From contig CAVRCA010000001.1 in the NCBI GenBank assembly GCA_963719345.1, forward strand, positions 868,001-932,000: a stretch of DNA of 64,000 nucleotides. Reading direction: 5' to 3'. The DNA is from CAVRCA01 sp963719345 (GTDB taxonomy: Bacteria > Pseudomonadota > Alphaproteobacteria > Acetobacterales > Acetobacteraceae). Positions 19,590 through 28,376 of this stretch are shown piece after piece; positions within the stretch are counted from its first letter, which is position 1, and every line of letters starts with the position of its first letter. The notes below the pieces were generated by a model. That model saw only the letters and a program-made list of their open reading frames with translations, did not search any database and had not been told where the DNA came from. Both the position numbers and the translations under genes were made by a program.

Positions 19590-20223
19590 CAGGGCGACCA
19601 GCGCAGGAAGTTGGTCAGGATGCGGATGCCGACCTCCTGGCTTTTTTCGACGTGGAACTGCGTTCCGGCGCGATTGCCCTTCGCCACCATCGCGACCACC
19701 GCCCCCCCGTAATCCGTCGACGCGATCACCTCGCCAGCGTCGGCCCCGGACAGAGAATAGCTGTGAACGAAATAGGCATGGTCACCCGGCGCGACGCCTT
19801 CAAGCAGGAAATGCGCGTCAGGCGAAAAATCGAGCGAGTTCCAGCCTATCTGCGGCAGCCGAAGTCCCGGCGGGTCCATCGCTGCGATCTCCCCCCGAAC
19901 CCAGCCGAACCCCTTGGTCACCGCGTGTTCGAGACCGCGCTGCGCCATCAGCTGCATGCCGACGCAGATGCCAAGGAACGGTGTTCCGCTTGCCGTAGCG
20001 GCCTCGATCGCTTCCGGCATCCCGCGCACCGCGGCGAGCCCCGCGCGCAATCGGCGAACGCCCCTTGTCCGGGCAGTACGATGGGTCGACGCGCGGTGAC
20101 TGCGTCGGGGTCGGCCGTCACCTCGATATCCGCGCGAACGCCCGCGCGCTCGGCGGCCAGCGCCAGCGCCCGTGAAGCAGAGGCAAGGTTGCCGCTGCCG
20201 TAATCGACGACCGCGACCCGCAT
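19589..20223 (-). CDS. hisH: Imidazole glycerol phosphate synthase glutaminase subunit (one frameshift)
   Basis: Class-I glutamine amidotransferase supplying ammonia to HisF. The N-terminus MRVAVVDYGSGNLASASRAL and VLPGQGAFADCARG are in one frame; the nucleophile segment GTPFLGICVGMQLMAQ, the HSYSL stretch and the C-terminal AGTQFHVEKSQEVG (His-x-Glu) are in another. The break is near 20046 in a run of four G on the coding strand; a fifth G restores the reading. The ATG overlaps the upstream DUF2628 stop. Catalytic Cys, His and Glu are all present, so the enzyme is probably functional and the break a sequence error. Confidence 0.92.
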
Positions 20224-20598
20224 CAGCGCAGGCCGGTCCCGCTGGCCAGCGACCCGGCGACATCCGGACGAGCCTGCAGCAGCCGCCCCACCGCGGCATC
20301 CTCATCGCGCGCGGCGATCACATGCGCCGTCGTGTAGCCGCGCCGGTCAAGCGACCAGCGCACCAGGTCGCGCCCGAACAGCCCCTGGGGCGACGAGCAG
20401 CGCGAGCCACAGGGCGATGCGGAGGCCGTCGTTCGCCAGCCCGATCAGCAGGCCCGCCGCGAAGACGAGCGCGGCCGGGATCCAGGCCCGGTGTGCCAGC
20501 AGCCAAAGCGGGCCGAACACCAGGGCCGTCCAGCTGAACGCCTCCTGAACCAGCACCGGGGCGGCGCCCGTGCGGACATGCACGGTCCAGAACTTCAA
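20223..20598 (-). CDS. DUF2628-family membrane protein (one frameshift)
   Basis: Lies between hisB and hisH. The N-terminal half reads KFWTVHVRTGAAPVLVQEAF and FGPLWLLAHRAWIPAALVF, and a second hydrophobic segment follows (LRIALWLALLVAPG). The C-terminal half in another frame reads LFGRDLVRWSLDRRGYTTAH and VIAARDEDAAVGRLL. This is the two-helix DUF2628 pattern with its conserved RGY-AHVVAARD-type tail. The break is near 20386, in a run of G. The start is uncertain: a TTG at 20598 with GAGAT upstream gives the expected N-terminus. Function unknown. Confidence 0.75.
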
Positions 20599-20608
20599 GG
20601 CGACGATC

Positions 20609-21224
20609 TCACAGCGAGCCCTTGGTCGAAGGCACAACGCCGTCGGCGCGGGGATCGGGTTCGACCGCCATGCGCAGCGCCCGCGCGGTCGCCTTGAAGC
20701 AGGCCTCTGCGACATGATGGGCGTTGCGCCCGGCGCGGCGGGTCAGGTGGAGCGTGAGCAGTGCGTTGCTGGCGAACGCGCGAAAGAACTCCTCGAACAA
20801 CTCGGTGTCCATCTCGCCGATCTTTGGGCGCTCGAACTCGACGGTCCAGACGAGGAAGGCCCGGCCGGAGATATCGATCGCCGCCTCGACCAGCGCCTCG
20901 TCCATCGGCACCAGCGCATGGCCGAACCGGCCAATGCCGCGCTTGCCGCCCAGTGCCTCGGCGACTGCGCGCCCGAGCACGATGCCGACATCCTCGGTGG
21001 TGTGGTGGAAATCGATGTGCAGGTCGCCTGTTCGCCCGCACCGTAAGGTCAACCAGCGCGTGGCGCGCCAACGCGGTCAGCATATGGTCGAGGAAACCGA
21101 TGCCGGTGGCGACGTCCGCCTGCCCCGTCCCGTCGAGGTCGAGGGTCAGCGCAATGTCGGTCTCCGACGTGGTGCGCGTCAGGCGAGCGATGCGCTGCGA
21201 CGGTGGATGCGCCGGTAAGTCCAT
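20609..21224 (-). CDS. hisB: Imidazoleglycerol-phosphate dehydratase (one frameshift)
   Basis: Mn-dependent dehydratase of histidine synthesis. The N-terminal part (ATG 21224; TSETDIALTLDLDGTG, GIGFLDHMLTALARH) and the C-terminal part (DLHIDFHHTTEDVGIVLGRA, HHVAEACFKATARALRMA) are in different frames. The metal ligands FLDHML, HHTTEDVG and RNAHHVAE are all intact. Removing one A near 21036, between VRAN and GDLHID, restores a normal HisB. It is the first gene of the operon hisB-DUF2628-hisH-GNAT-hisA-hisF-hisE-HIT. Confidence 0.92.
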
Positions 21225-21322
21225 CGGCGCAGCACTTACTCCAAAGCACCACCCCCGCCAAGCGGCGGCCCCGGCGGACCAACGCGCCAAGCGGCGGCGG
21301 CTTGGCGGTCGCCGCGACGCGC

Positions 21323-22072
21323 CTACGGCGAAACCGGCTCAGGGACCGCCCGGGACGGCTCCGCCGGGCGGCCCGCCTCGGTCAGCATCTCGATGCGGCC
21401 GGTGATCTGGCCGCCATCCTCGACCTGCAGGCGGCGGCACCGGGCGGTCCCCAGCACCCGCCCGCTGGCCCGAACCAACAGGCTGCCGCGCACCGTCAGG
21501 GTGCCGTCGATGGTGCCGGCGATCTCGGCGTCCTCGACCTCGACCTCGCCCTTGAACACCCCGCCGTGCGAGATCGCGAGCTCGGTCGCGTGGATCATGC
21601 TGGCCTCGACGGTGCCCTCGACCACCAGCCGCTCGGCATCCTGCACCGTGCCTTGGACGCTGATGCCCCGGCCAACCACGAGGGTGCGGCGCTCGCCCGG
21701 ATCACGGACCGGACGGGCACTGCCCGGCGGCATGACCGCCGGACGGGCCGGCGTGGCGGGGAGCGGGCCGCTGTTGGGCGGGGTCGCCAGCGTCGGATTG
21801 CCCGACGACTGGGTGGTGAACGGCGTACGGGCCATGGTCGAAGCCTCCTTCGGTTGGGCCGCAGGGCGGAACGGCGGCATGCTGAACCCGTCGTCGCGCG
21901 GCGCTGTCAGCGGGCCGGTGGATGCGTGGCCGCCCGGGGTCCTCCCCGACGAAGCGGAACTGCCCGGGGCTTGGCCACCCAAAGCCTGGCCACCCAAAGC
22001 TTGGCCGCCCAGGATCAGCCCCTCGAGTTGCCCGGCCCCGGCGGGACTCGCCGGCGCCTCGTGTCTCGGCAT
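21323..22072 (-). CDS. Bactofilin (polymer-forming cytoskeletal protein)
   Basis: The C-terminal half (about residues 125-235) is the bactofilin right-handed beta-helix: RTLVVGRGISVQGTVQDAER, then LVVEGTVEASMIHATELAIS, GEVEVEDAEIAGTIDGTLTV and GRVLGTARCRRLQVEDGGQI. Bactofilins polymerise without nucleotide and organise envelope growth. The start is unclear. ATG 21835 has an excellent AAGGAGG and gives a 170-residue core protein. A GTG at 22106 after GGAGGGG opens a peptide VFKRRKPDEPGDAE, typical of bactofilin N-termini, but in another frame, so a frameshift between 22070 and 21835 is possible. The extra N-terminus holds LGGQA repeats. Confidence 0.85.
   Translation of the reverse strand: MPRHEAPASPAGAGQLEGLILGGQALGGQALGGQAPGSSASSGRTPGGHASTGPLTAPRDDGFSMPPFRPAAQPKEASTMARTPFTTQSSGNPTLATPPNSGPLPATPARPAVMPPGSARPVRDPGERRTLVVGRGISVQGTVQDAERLVVEGTVEASMIHATELAISHGGVFKGEVEVEDAEIAGTIDGTLTVRGSLLVRASGRVLGTARCRRLQVEDGGQITGRIEMLTEAGRPAEPSRAVPEPVSP
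21970..22009. repeat. Short 15-base tandem repeat
   Basis: The unit CTTGGCCACCCAAAG occurs at 21970 and, with one change, at 21985; a third, more degenerate copy follows. It codes for three LGGQA units in the bactofilin frame on the minus strand. The repeat is in the uncertain N-terminal extension of that gene. Confidence 0.7.
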
Positions 22073-22186
22073 CGCCCGGCTCGTCGGGCTTGCGGCGTTT
22101 GAACACGGCCCCTCCGTCCCATCTCAATTCGTGGCGGACCATCCGCCTAACACGCGACTTGCCCGCCGAACAGAAGAGCCTGAGCG

Positions 22187-22195
22187 TTATCCACA
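22187..22195 (+). promoter_or_regulatory. Perfect DnaA-box nonamer
   Basis: TTATCCACA is the consensus DnaA box and lies in the gap between the bactofilin gene and the CysZ-like gene. It is a single copy, without neighbouring boxes or an AT-rich stretch, so it is not an origin. It could be a DnaA-titration or regulatory site, or chance. Confidence 0.35.
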
Positions 22196-22227
22196 GGCTT
22201 TCGCATCCGCGACCCGCACCGGGCCCG

Positions 22228-22893
22228 TCAGTCGGATTGCTGGTCCATGGCGTGTACCATCGCCGCCGTCCCGATCACCGGGATCAGCAGGTTGAGCAGC
22301 GGGATGGTCGCCGCCAGCGCCAGCGCGCCGCCCTGCACCAGGACCAGGGGACGCCGGCGGCGATAAAGCGCTTGCGCCGCCGCGCGGTCCATGCGCCGCA
22401 TCGCCACGGCGACGAACAGGCCACGGCCGATCGCGTACGCGGCGATCCCCCAGGCCACGATGAGGCCGATCCCCGGGATCAGTACGGTCAACAGCAAGCC
22501 CACCGCGTTCAACAGCAGGATGCGGAGGCCGACGGCGAGACCGTCCCACACCTGGATGCCGATCGGCGCGCCGCGGGGAGGCGCCAGCGCCGGATAGAAC
22601 CGGCGCTCCACCGCCGTCGCGATGCGCTCGAGGTAAAGCGTGCCGATCACGACGGCGACGGGCAGGAAGAGCCAGAAGGCGAGCAGCCCCGCCCCTACCG
22701 TGCCGAGCAGGTAGGCGAGCCAGCTCCAGATGCCGTGCAGGTCGATCACGTGGCGGACCGACCAGATCGCCAGTAGCAGCAAGGCCGTGAAACTTGCGGC
22801 CGACCACGCCAGGCTGCGCCACAGGACGCCGAGAAACACCGGGTCGTCCAGCTGGGCGAGCGCGCGCGCCAGCGGGCGCAGCAGAGGGATCAT
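22228..22893 (-). CDS. EI24/CysZ-like multi-pass membrane protein
   Basis: 221 residues from ATG 22893, which has GGAAGGAG upstream; the longer frame to 23178 overlaps the divergent kinase gene. Four hydrophobic regions are visible (SFTALLLLAIWSVRHVI, WLAYLLGTVGAGLLAFWLFL, LLLNAVGLLLTVLIPGIGLI, GALALAATIPLLNLLIPVIG). LNLLIPVIGTAAMVH near the C-terminus is typical of the CysZ/EI24 family. CysZ is a sulfate channel; relatives in other lineages may do other jobs, so sulfate transport is only a possibility. Confidence 0.85.
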   Translation of the reverse strand: MIPLLRPLARALAQLDDPVFLGVLWRSLAWSAASFTALLLLAIWSVRHVIDLHGIWSWLAYLLGTVGAGLLAFWLFLPVAVVIGTLYLERIATAVERRFYPALAPPRGAPIGIQVWDGLAVGLRILLLNAVGLLLTVLIPGIGLIVAWGIAAYAIGRGLFVAVAMRRMDRAAAQALYRRRRPLVLVQGGALALAATIPLLNLLIPVIGTAAMVHAMDQQSD

Positions 22894-22972
22894 CGGGGAA
22901 AAACTCCTTCCGGGTTGTCGCACCCCGGCGCCGATGGTACGGGGCGGCAGCAAGCCGGAGCCCCTGCCGCAT

Positions 22973-23971
22973 ATGACATCATCGACCCCGCCCCGTTTCG
23001 ACATACTCGGGATCGGCAACGCGATCGTCGACGTGGTCGCCGCCACCGACGACCAGTTCCTCTCCAAGCACGACATGCGCAAAGGGTCCATGACGCTGAT
23101 CGACGCCGGCGCCGCCGAGGCGCTGTACGCCGCGATGCCGCCCGGCCGGGAGAGCAGCGGCGGCTCGGCCGCCAACACCTGCGCGGCGGCGGCCGCACTC
23201 GGCGCTCGCGTCGCCTATCTCGGCAAGGTGGCGGAGGACACGCTCGGGTCGGTGTTCGCCGGCGACATCGAGGCGGCCGGAGTGCGGTTCCCCACCGAGC
23301 GGCTGCGCGAGGGGGCGCCGACCGCGCGCTGCCTCATCCTGGTGACGCCCGACGGGCAGCGAACCATGCACACTTTTCTCGGCGCCTGCGTCACCTTCGG
23401 CGAGGCGGACGTCGACACCGCGCTCGTGGCCGATGCTCAGGTGACCTATCTCGAAGGCTATCTGTTCGATCCGCCGGCGGCGCAGGCGGCTTTTCGGCTC
23501 GCCGCCGAGACGGCGCACCGCGCCGGGCGGCAGGTCGCCTTGTCGCTCTCCGACCCGTTCTGCGTCGACCGGCACCGCGCGGCGTTCCGCGAGCTGGTGC
23601 GCGGCCATATCGACATCCTGTTCGCCAACGAGGCCGAGTTGTGCAGCCTCTATGAGACCGACGAGTTCGAGCCGGCGGTCGAGCTGGCTCGGCGCGACGT
23701 GGCGCTGGCGGCCCTCACCCGGAGCGAAGCCGGCAGCGTCGTCGTGCGCGGGACCGATACGGTTGTGGTGCCGGCTGAGCCGGCGCGGGTGGTCGACACC
23801 ACCGGCGCGGGCGACGCCTATGCGGCGGGCTTCCTCACCGGCTTGACCGCAGGGCGCAGCCTCGCCGCCTGCGGCCGCATGGGCAGCCTGGTCGCCGCCG
23901 AGGCGATCGGCCATTACGGGGCCCGCCCGCAATCGGATCTGCGGGCGCTGGTCGCCGGCGTGACCGGCTGA
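22973..23971 (+). CDS. PfkB-family sugar/nucleoside kinase (adenosine-kinase type)
   Basis: 332 residues. The N-terminal LGIGNAIVDVVAATDDQFL and GGSAANTCAAAAALG form PfkB signature 1, and VDTTGAGDAYAAGFLTG (from Asp275, catalytic Asp281) is signature 2 with the ATP-binding DTxGAGD. FANEAELCSLY is the usual substrate-side motif. The overall pattern resembles alphaproteobacterial proteins annotated as adenosine kinase. It is divergent from the CysZ-like gene across 79 bases. Confidence 0.9.
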   Translation: MTSSTPPRFDILGIGNAIVDVVAATDDQFLSKHDMRKGSMTLIDAGAAEALYAAMPPGRESSGGSAANTCAAAAALGARVAYLGKVAEDTLGSVFAGDIEAAGVRFPTERLREGAPTARCLILVTPDGQRTMHTFLGACVTFGEADVDTALVADAQVTYLEGYLFDPPAAQAAFRLAAETAHRAGRQVALSLSDPFCVDRHRAAFRELVRGHIDILFANEAELCSLYETDEFEPAVELARRDVALAALTRSEAGSVVVRGTDTVVVPAEPARVVDTTGAGDAYAAGFLTGLTAGRSLAACGRMGSLVAAEAIGHYGARPQSDLRALVAGVTG

Positions 23972-24073
23972 CCACACCGGCGGTTTTTCCGTCCGGCCTG
24001 TCGCTCACATCGTAATGGTCGGGTTATGGTCGACCAAGCACCCGCGCGGTGCGTCAACCAGGGAGACGATGCG

Positions 24074-24581
24074 ATGCGCAACACGCTGCTGGCCTCGGCC
24101 GCGGTACTTGGCTTGGCCTTGAGCGCTGCGACCGCCACCGCTCAGACGAACACGGCGCAAACGGGGACGGACCAGACAAGTACCCGCAAGCCGCCCGGCC
24201 CACCAGCCCGGCGAAGGCACGTCCGGTCCGGCCTCCTCCAGCGCCAGCAATATCTCCGCGGGCCATGGCTCCAGGATTGCGCCGCACCTGCCCGCGCCGC
24301 GCCTCGGCGCCGAGGCCACCCCCGAGGACTACGCCCGCGAAGCCGCCGAGGACCTGCGACGGAACCGCACCGGACAGGCGCAAGAGGCGCTGGAACGTGC
24401 CGAGACCCGCCAGCTCGACCTGCATCAGAGCGACCAAGGTCGCATTCCGATGATGGACACCCTGGAGCAGGCACGCCAGGCGCTCGGTCGCCACGACGCG
24501 GCGGGAGCACGCCGCATCCTCGATGCCGCGATCGCCCAGAACGGCGGCGGTGCCCAGTCTCCGGCGCCCCCGTCCCGTTAG
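24074..24581 (+). CDS. Secreted hypothetical protein (frameshifted)
   Basis: A signal peptide is clear (MRNTLLASAAVLGLALSAAT) and GGGAGACGATGCG precedes the ATG. After a Thr/Pro-rich linker the frame changes between about 24150 and 24230 (+1). The C-terminal part in the third frame is a well-behaved helical domain: EATPEDYAREAAEDLRRN, AQEALERAETRQLDLHQSD, MMDTLEQARQALGRHDAAGA, ARRILDAAIAQNGGG. No family recognised; the helix pattern suggests a small periplasmic protein. Confidence 0.6.
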
Positions 24582-24635
24582 CTCCGCCCGCAACGATCGC
24601 CCTTCCCGGCGGAAGGGGCGGGGAGTGTTTCCCCG

Positions 24636-25493
24636 ATGTCCGGGATCACGCACCGCTACGCCACGCTGACCGGCCTGAAAATGCATTTCGTCGAAGCCGG
24701 CGCCGGTCCTGCCCTGGTTCTGCTGCACGGCTATCCGCAGACCTGGTACGAGTGGCGACATGTGATCAGGCTGCTCGCCCAGCGCTTCCGGATCATCGCG
24801 CCTGACCTGCGCGGCCTTGGCGACAGCTCGCGCCCGGCGCACGGCTACGACAAGCGCAGCATCGCGGCCGACGTGCGCGAGCTTCTCCGCGGCCACCTGC
24901 ACCTCGAAACCATTGGGCTGGTCGGCCATGACTGGGGCGGCCCGGTCGCCTACGCCCTCACCCGGCTGGATCCGGCGCTGGTCAGCCGTCTCGCCGTCAT
25001 CGACGTGGTCATCCCCGGCGACGGCCGCCAGGGCGGCATGGCGCAGGGCGGCCAGCGCTGGCATCACGGGTTCCACCGGACGCCGCACCTGCCGGAGGCG
25101 CTGACCGCCGGGCGCGAGGCCGTCTACCTGTCCTATTTCTATGACGAATACGTCTCGACCGCCGGCGCAATCACCGCCGAAGACGTGGCCGAATACGTGC
25201 GCACCTATTCGCAGCCGGGCGCCATGCGCTGCGGTTTCGAATACTACCGCGCGACCGGGGAGGACGCCCGGGTCAACGCCGAGGAGCTGGCGCGGCTCGG
25301 CAAGCTGCAAATGCCGGTGCTCGGCATCGCCGGGGGTGCCGGGCGTGGGCGCGGGGCGGAGCTTGCCGAGTCCCTGGCCTGCGTCGCCGAACAGCCGCAA
25401 TGTCATGTGCTGCCCGGTATCGGCCACATGGTGCCCGAGGAGGCCCCGGAGGCGGTCGCGTCGCTGCTCAGCCGGTTCTTCCTCGCGGTTTGA
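24636..25493 (+). CDS. Alpha/beta-hydrolase, epoxide hydrolase/haloacetate dehalogenase-like
   Basis: 285 residues. The oxyanion stretch LLHGYPQTWYEWR, the nucleophile Asp99 in VGHDWGGPVAYAL and the C-terminal GIGHMVPEEAPEAV with the catalytic His define the Asp-nucleophile hydrolase group (soluble epoxide hydrolases, fluoroacetate dehalogenases). LRGLGDSSRP is the usual loop. The substrate cannot be assigned. It stands alone, 53 bases upstream of the enoyl-CoA hydratase gene. Confidence 0.9.
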   Translation: MSGITHRYATLTGLKMHFVEAGAGPALVLLHGYPQTWYEWRHVIRLLAQRFRIIAPDLRGLGDSSRPAHGYDKRSIAADVRELLRGHLHLETIGLVGHDWGGPVAYALTRLDPALVSRLAVIDVVIPGDGRQGGMAQGGQRWHHGFHRTPHLPEALTAGREAVYLSYFYDEYVSTAGAITAEDVAEYVRTYSQPGAMRCGFEYYRATGEDARVNAEELARLGKLQMPVLGIAGGAGRGRGAELAESLACVAEQPQCHVLPGIGHMVPEEAPEAVASLLSRFFLAV

Positions 25494-25546
25494 CAGCCCC
25501 CGAACCGGGTGCCCAACTAGCCCGGCCAGCGACGAGGGGGGATGAG

Positions 25547-26321
25547 ATGGCGTACCAACAGATCAAGGTCAGCACCGAGGGACACATCGCGACGGTGGAG
25601 CTGCGTCGCGGGCCGAACAATCACGTCAACGTTCCCATGATCGCCGAGATCGGCGAGGCGCTGGAGAGTTTTGACCGCAACCCCGAGATCCGCGCCGTCG
25701 TGCTGTGCTCCGACGGCAAGCATTTCTCCGCCGGCGCCGACCTCGTCGCCCGCAATTCGGACGGGCGGGAGATCGGCGCCGGTCGGAGGCATCTCTACAA
25801 GGAAGCCATCCGGCTGGTGCGGGCCGGCAAGCCGATCGTCGCTGCGGTGCATGGCGCGGCGGTGGGCGCGGGCCTGGGCCTGGCGCTGGTGGCAGATTTC
25901 CGCGTCACCTGCTCCGAGGCGCGGTTCTCCGCCAACTTCACCCGGCTTGGCTTTCATCCCGGCTTTGGCCTCACCGCGACCCTGCCGCGCCTGGTCGGCC
26001 CGTCGAAGGCCGCTCTGCTGATGTACCACCGGCCGCCGCATCACCGGTGATGAAGCGGTCGCGATGGGCGTGGCCGACATACTGGTTCCGTTCGAGCAGG
26101 TGCGCGCCAAAGCGACCGAGCTTGCTACCGAGATCGCGCAATCCGCGCCGCTCGCCATCGTCGCGACACGCGAGACCCTGCGGCGCGGCCTCGCCGAGGC
26201 GTTCCAGGCTGCCACCGAGCGCGAATTCGAGGAGCAGGACTGGTTGCGCAAGACCGAAGACTACAAGGAAGGCGTCAAGGCGATGGCCGAGCGCCGCCTG
26301 CCCAACTTCCGGGCGGACTGA
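25547..26321 (+). CDS. Enoyl-CoA hydratase/isomerase family protein (one frameshift)
   Basis: Crotonase fold. The first part (ATG 25547) reads HFSAGADLVARN and AVHGAAVGAGLGLALVADFR, the oxyanion-hole segments, and ARFSANFTRLGFHPGFG. The frame breaks near 26024 in the sequence for LLMYTGRRITGDEAVAMG: one extra C in TACCACC. The C-terminal helices (AKATELATEIAQSAPLAIVA, EEQDWLRKTEDYKEGVKAMA) follow in the second frame. Product would be about 257 residues, normal for the family. Substrate unknown. Confidence 0.88.
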
Positions 26322-26355
26322 TCCTACCCCGGCGTCGACATCGGCACGCCGCCGT

Positions 26356-26700
26356 TCAGGCTGCGGCGCGTGCTCTGCACAGGGTGAGGTGAACCACCTC
26401 GGCCCGCGACGGTGGCGTCGCGAGCTCGGCCAGGACGGCATGTTCCTCGCTGATCCAGGCGGCCTCCGGCCGCAGCCGCCGCCCGGCGAAATACGCCTCT
26501 TCGGTGTCGGCGACTTCCTTCAGCCGCGTCAACATCCGGCCATCGAGGGAAACGAGTTCCGGCGGCGCCGTCCCATGCTCGACGCCACGGCCTTCGGGAC
26601 CTTCGGCCACGAAGCGGCGCATCTGCTGCTGCAGCAGAGCGTGCAGAAAGGCGATCTCGGCCGAGGAGAGCTGGACGAGGTAGCGAGGCGTCACTTTCAT
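26356..26700 (-). CDS. Hypothetical protein
   Basis: 114 residues, soluble, mainly helical. It begins MKVTPRYLVQLSSAEIAFLH and has a central basic/acidic region with two Trp-free helices. Codon use resembles neighbouring genes. It is divergent from the hydantoinase gene at 26757. I do not recognise a family or motif. Confidence 0.55.
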   Translation of the reverse strand: MKVTPRYLVQLSSAEIAFLHALLQQQMRRFVAEGPEGRGVEHGTAPPELVSLDGRMLTRLKEVADTEEAYFAGRRLRPEAAWISEEHAVLAELATPPSRAEVVHLTLCRARAAA

Positions 26701-26756
26701 GTCGCCATACTCAGCCAGCGAAACCCTATGAAGCCGTTAAGCGGGGGCGCCGAGGC

Positions 26757-28376
26757 ATGACAGGACAGGATCGTGAGCGCCAGGACCGTCTCGGGGAGAC
26801 CGATCCCGTCACCGTGGCCGTGCTCCAGGGCCAACTCGCGGCGGTTGCCGAGGAGGCCGGCGAGGCAATGCTGCGGACCTCATACTCGCAGATCCTCAAT
26901 TCCTCACGCGACTTTTCGGTGGCCATTACCGACGCCGCCTGCCGGCTGGTCGCGCAGGCCGATCATATTCCGGTCCATGTCGGCGCCATGCCCTGGGCCG
27001 CGCGCGCCGTGGCCGAGCGGTTCCCGGACCCCCGCCCCGGCGACGTCTACATGCTGAACGATCCCTATCACGGCGGCAGCCATCTGCCGGACCTCACGGC
27101 TGTCGTCCCCGCCTTCGCCGACGACACGTTGCTGTTCTGGTCGGTGGTCCGCGCGCATGTGAGCGACATCGGCGGCGCGACGCATGGCGGCTACAACGCC
27201 GGAGCGACCGAGATCTGGCAGGAGGGCGTGCGGGTGCCGCCGATCCGCCTCGGCGAAGCCGGCCGGCTGCGCGAGGATTTGGTCGCCATGCTGGCGGCCA
27301 ATACGCGCAACCCGCGCGACTTCCGGGGCGACCTCGCCGCGATGGTGGGGGCAGCCCGCCTCGGCGCGCAACGGCTCGAAACGGTGGCGGCCGAGTTCGG
27401 GACGCCGACGCTCCGCGCCACCGTAAATGCTATGCTTGACGCGGCCGAGCGCTACGCCCGCAGCATCGTCGCCGGCTGGAAGGATGGGGAGTATGAGGGC
27501 GAGGCCGTGCTGGACGACGATGGGCACGGGCGCGAGGACATCCGCATACGCGCGCGCGTCACCGTCTCCGGCAGCGACGTGACGGTGGACCTGCGCGGGT
27601 CCGATCCGCAGGCGATCGGCTTCGTCAACTCCTCGCACGCCAACATGCAGTCGGCGGTGGCGATGGCCTACGCCTACCTGCTCGATCCGGACTGCGCCCG
27701 CAACGAGGGCGCGTTCCGCCCGCTGCGCGTGCTCGCCGAGCCCGGCACGGTCGTCTGGGCCAACGAAGGCGCCCCGGTCACGCTCTGCACCAGTCATTGC
27801 TCGAACGAGATCGTGGAAGCCGTCGTCGCCGCCCTCGCGCCGTCCTGTCCCGAGCGCGTCATGGGCGGCTGGGGACGGCGGTTCCGGCTGGCGCTCGCGG
27901 GCGAAGACCCCCGCACGGGCCGGCGTTTCATCTGGCACATGTTCCATGCCCGTCCCGGCGGCGGCGCGTCGTCGGCCGGGCCAGGCTGGCCGGCAGCCGG
28001 GGAGTGGCACTCGGTCGGCGGCATCAAGTTCGGCAGCGTCGAGGTCATGGAGGCGCGTTTTCCCCTGGTTCTCGAGCGGCATGAGTTCCGCGGCGGGTCG
28101 GGCGGTGCCGGCCGTCACCCTGGCGGCGACGGCGGCGAGCTGGTGCTGCGGGTGGAAACGGCGACGGCCGCCCGGGCCAATACGGCCGGCGATGGCGTAC
28201 GGCATGGGGCGCGCGGCATCCTGGGCGGCGAGGACGGCACGCCGCATCGCTACGTCCTGCTGGCGCCTGGCGCGCCTCCCCGAGCCTTGCGCACCAAGGA
28301 AACAGGCATCCCCGTTCCCGCCGGCAGCCGCTTCCATGTGCAGGCAGGTGGCGGCGGTGGGTGGGGCAAGCCGTGA
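26757..28376 (+). CDS. Hydantoinase B/oxoprolinase family protein
   Basis: 539 residues. The start TDPVTVAVLQGQLAAVAEEA and LRTSYSQILNSSRDFSVAIT, followed by RPGDVYMLNDPYHGGSHLPD, is the hydantoinase B/acetone carboxylase alpha-type signature. The C-terminal FRGGSGGAGRHPGGDGGELV and GGGGWGKP are typical. It is the large partner of the hydantoinase A gene, whose GTG overlaps its stop. Together they hydrolyse a cyclic amide (hydantoin, 5-oxoproline or a related ring) with ATP. The exact substrate is not predictable. Confidence 0.92.
   Translation: MTGQDRERQDRLGETDPVTVAVLQGQLAAVAEEAGEAMLRTSYSQILNSSRDFSVAITDAACRLVAQADHIPVHVGAMPWAARAVAERFPDPRPGDVYMLNDPYHGGSHLPDLTAVVPAFADDTLLFWSVVRAHVSDIGGATHGGYNAGATEIWQEGVRVPPIRLGEAGRLREDLVAMLAANTRNPRDFRGDLAAMVGAARLGAQRLETVAAEFGTPTLRATVNAMLDAAERYARSIVAGWKDGEYEGEAVLDDDGHGREDIRIRARVTVSGSDVTVDLRGSDPQAIGFVNSSHANMQSAVAMAYAYLLDPDCARNEGAFRPLRVLAEPGTVVWANEGAPVTLCTSHCSNEIVEAVVAALAPSCPERVMGGWGRRFRLALAGEDPRTGRRFIWHMFHARPGGGASSAGPGWPAAGEWHSVGGIKFGSVEVMEARFPLVLERHEFRGGSGGAGRHPGGDGGELVLRVETATAARANTAGDGVRHGARGILGGEDGTPHRYVLLAPGAPPRALRTKETGIPVPAGSRFHVQAGGGGGWGKP

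Noticed and set aside
22160..22230. Replication origin near the DnaA box
   Set aside because: Only one box, no AT-rich unwinding region and no origin-associated genes.
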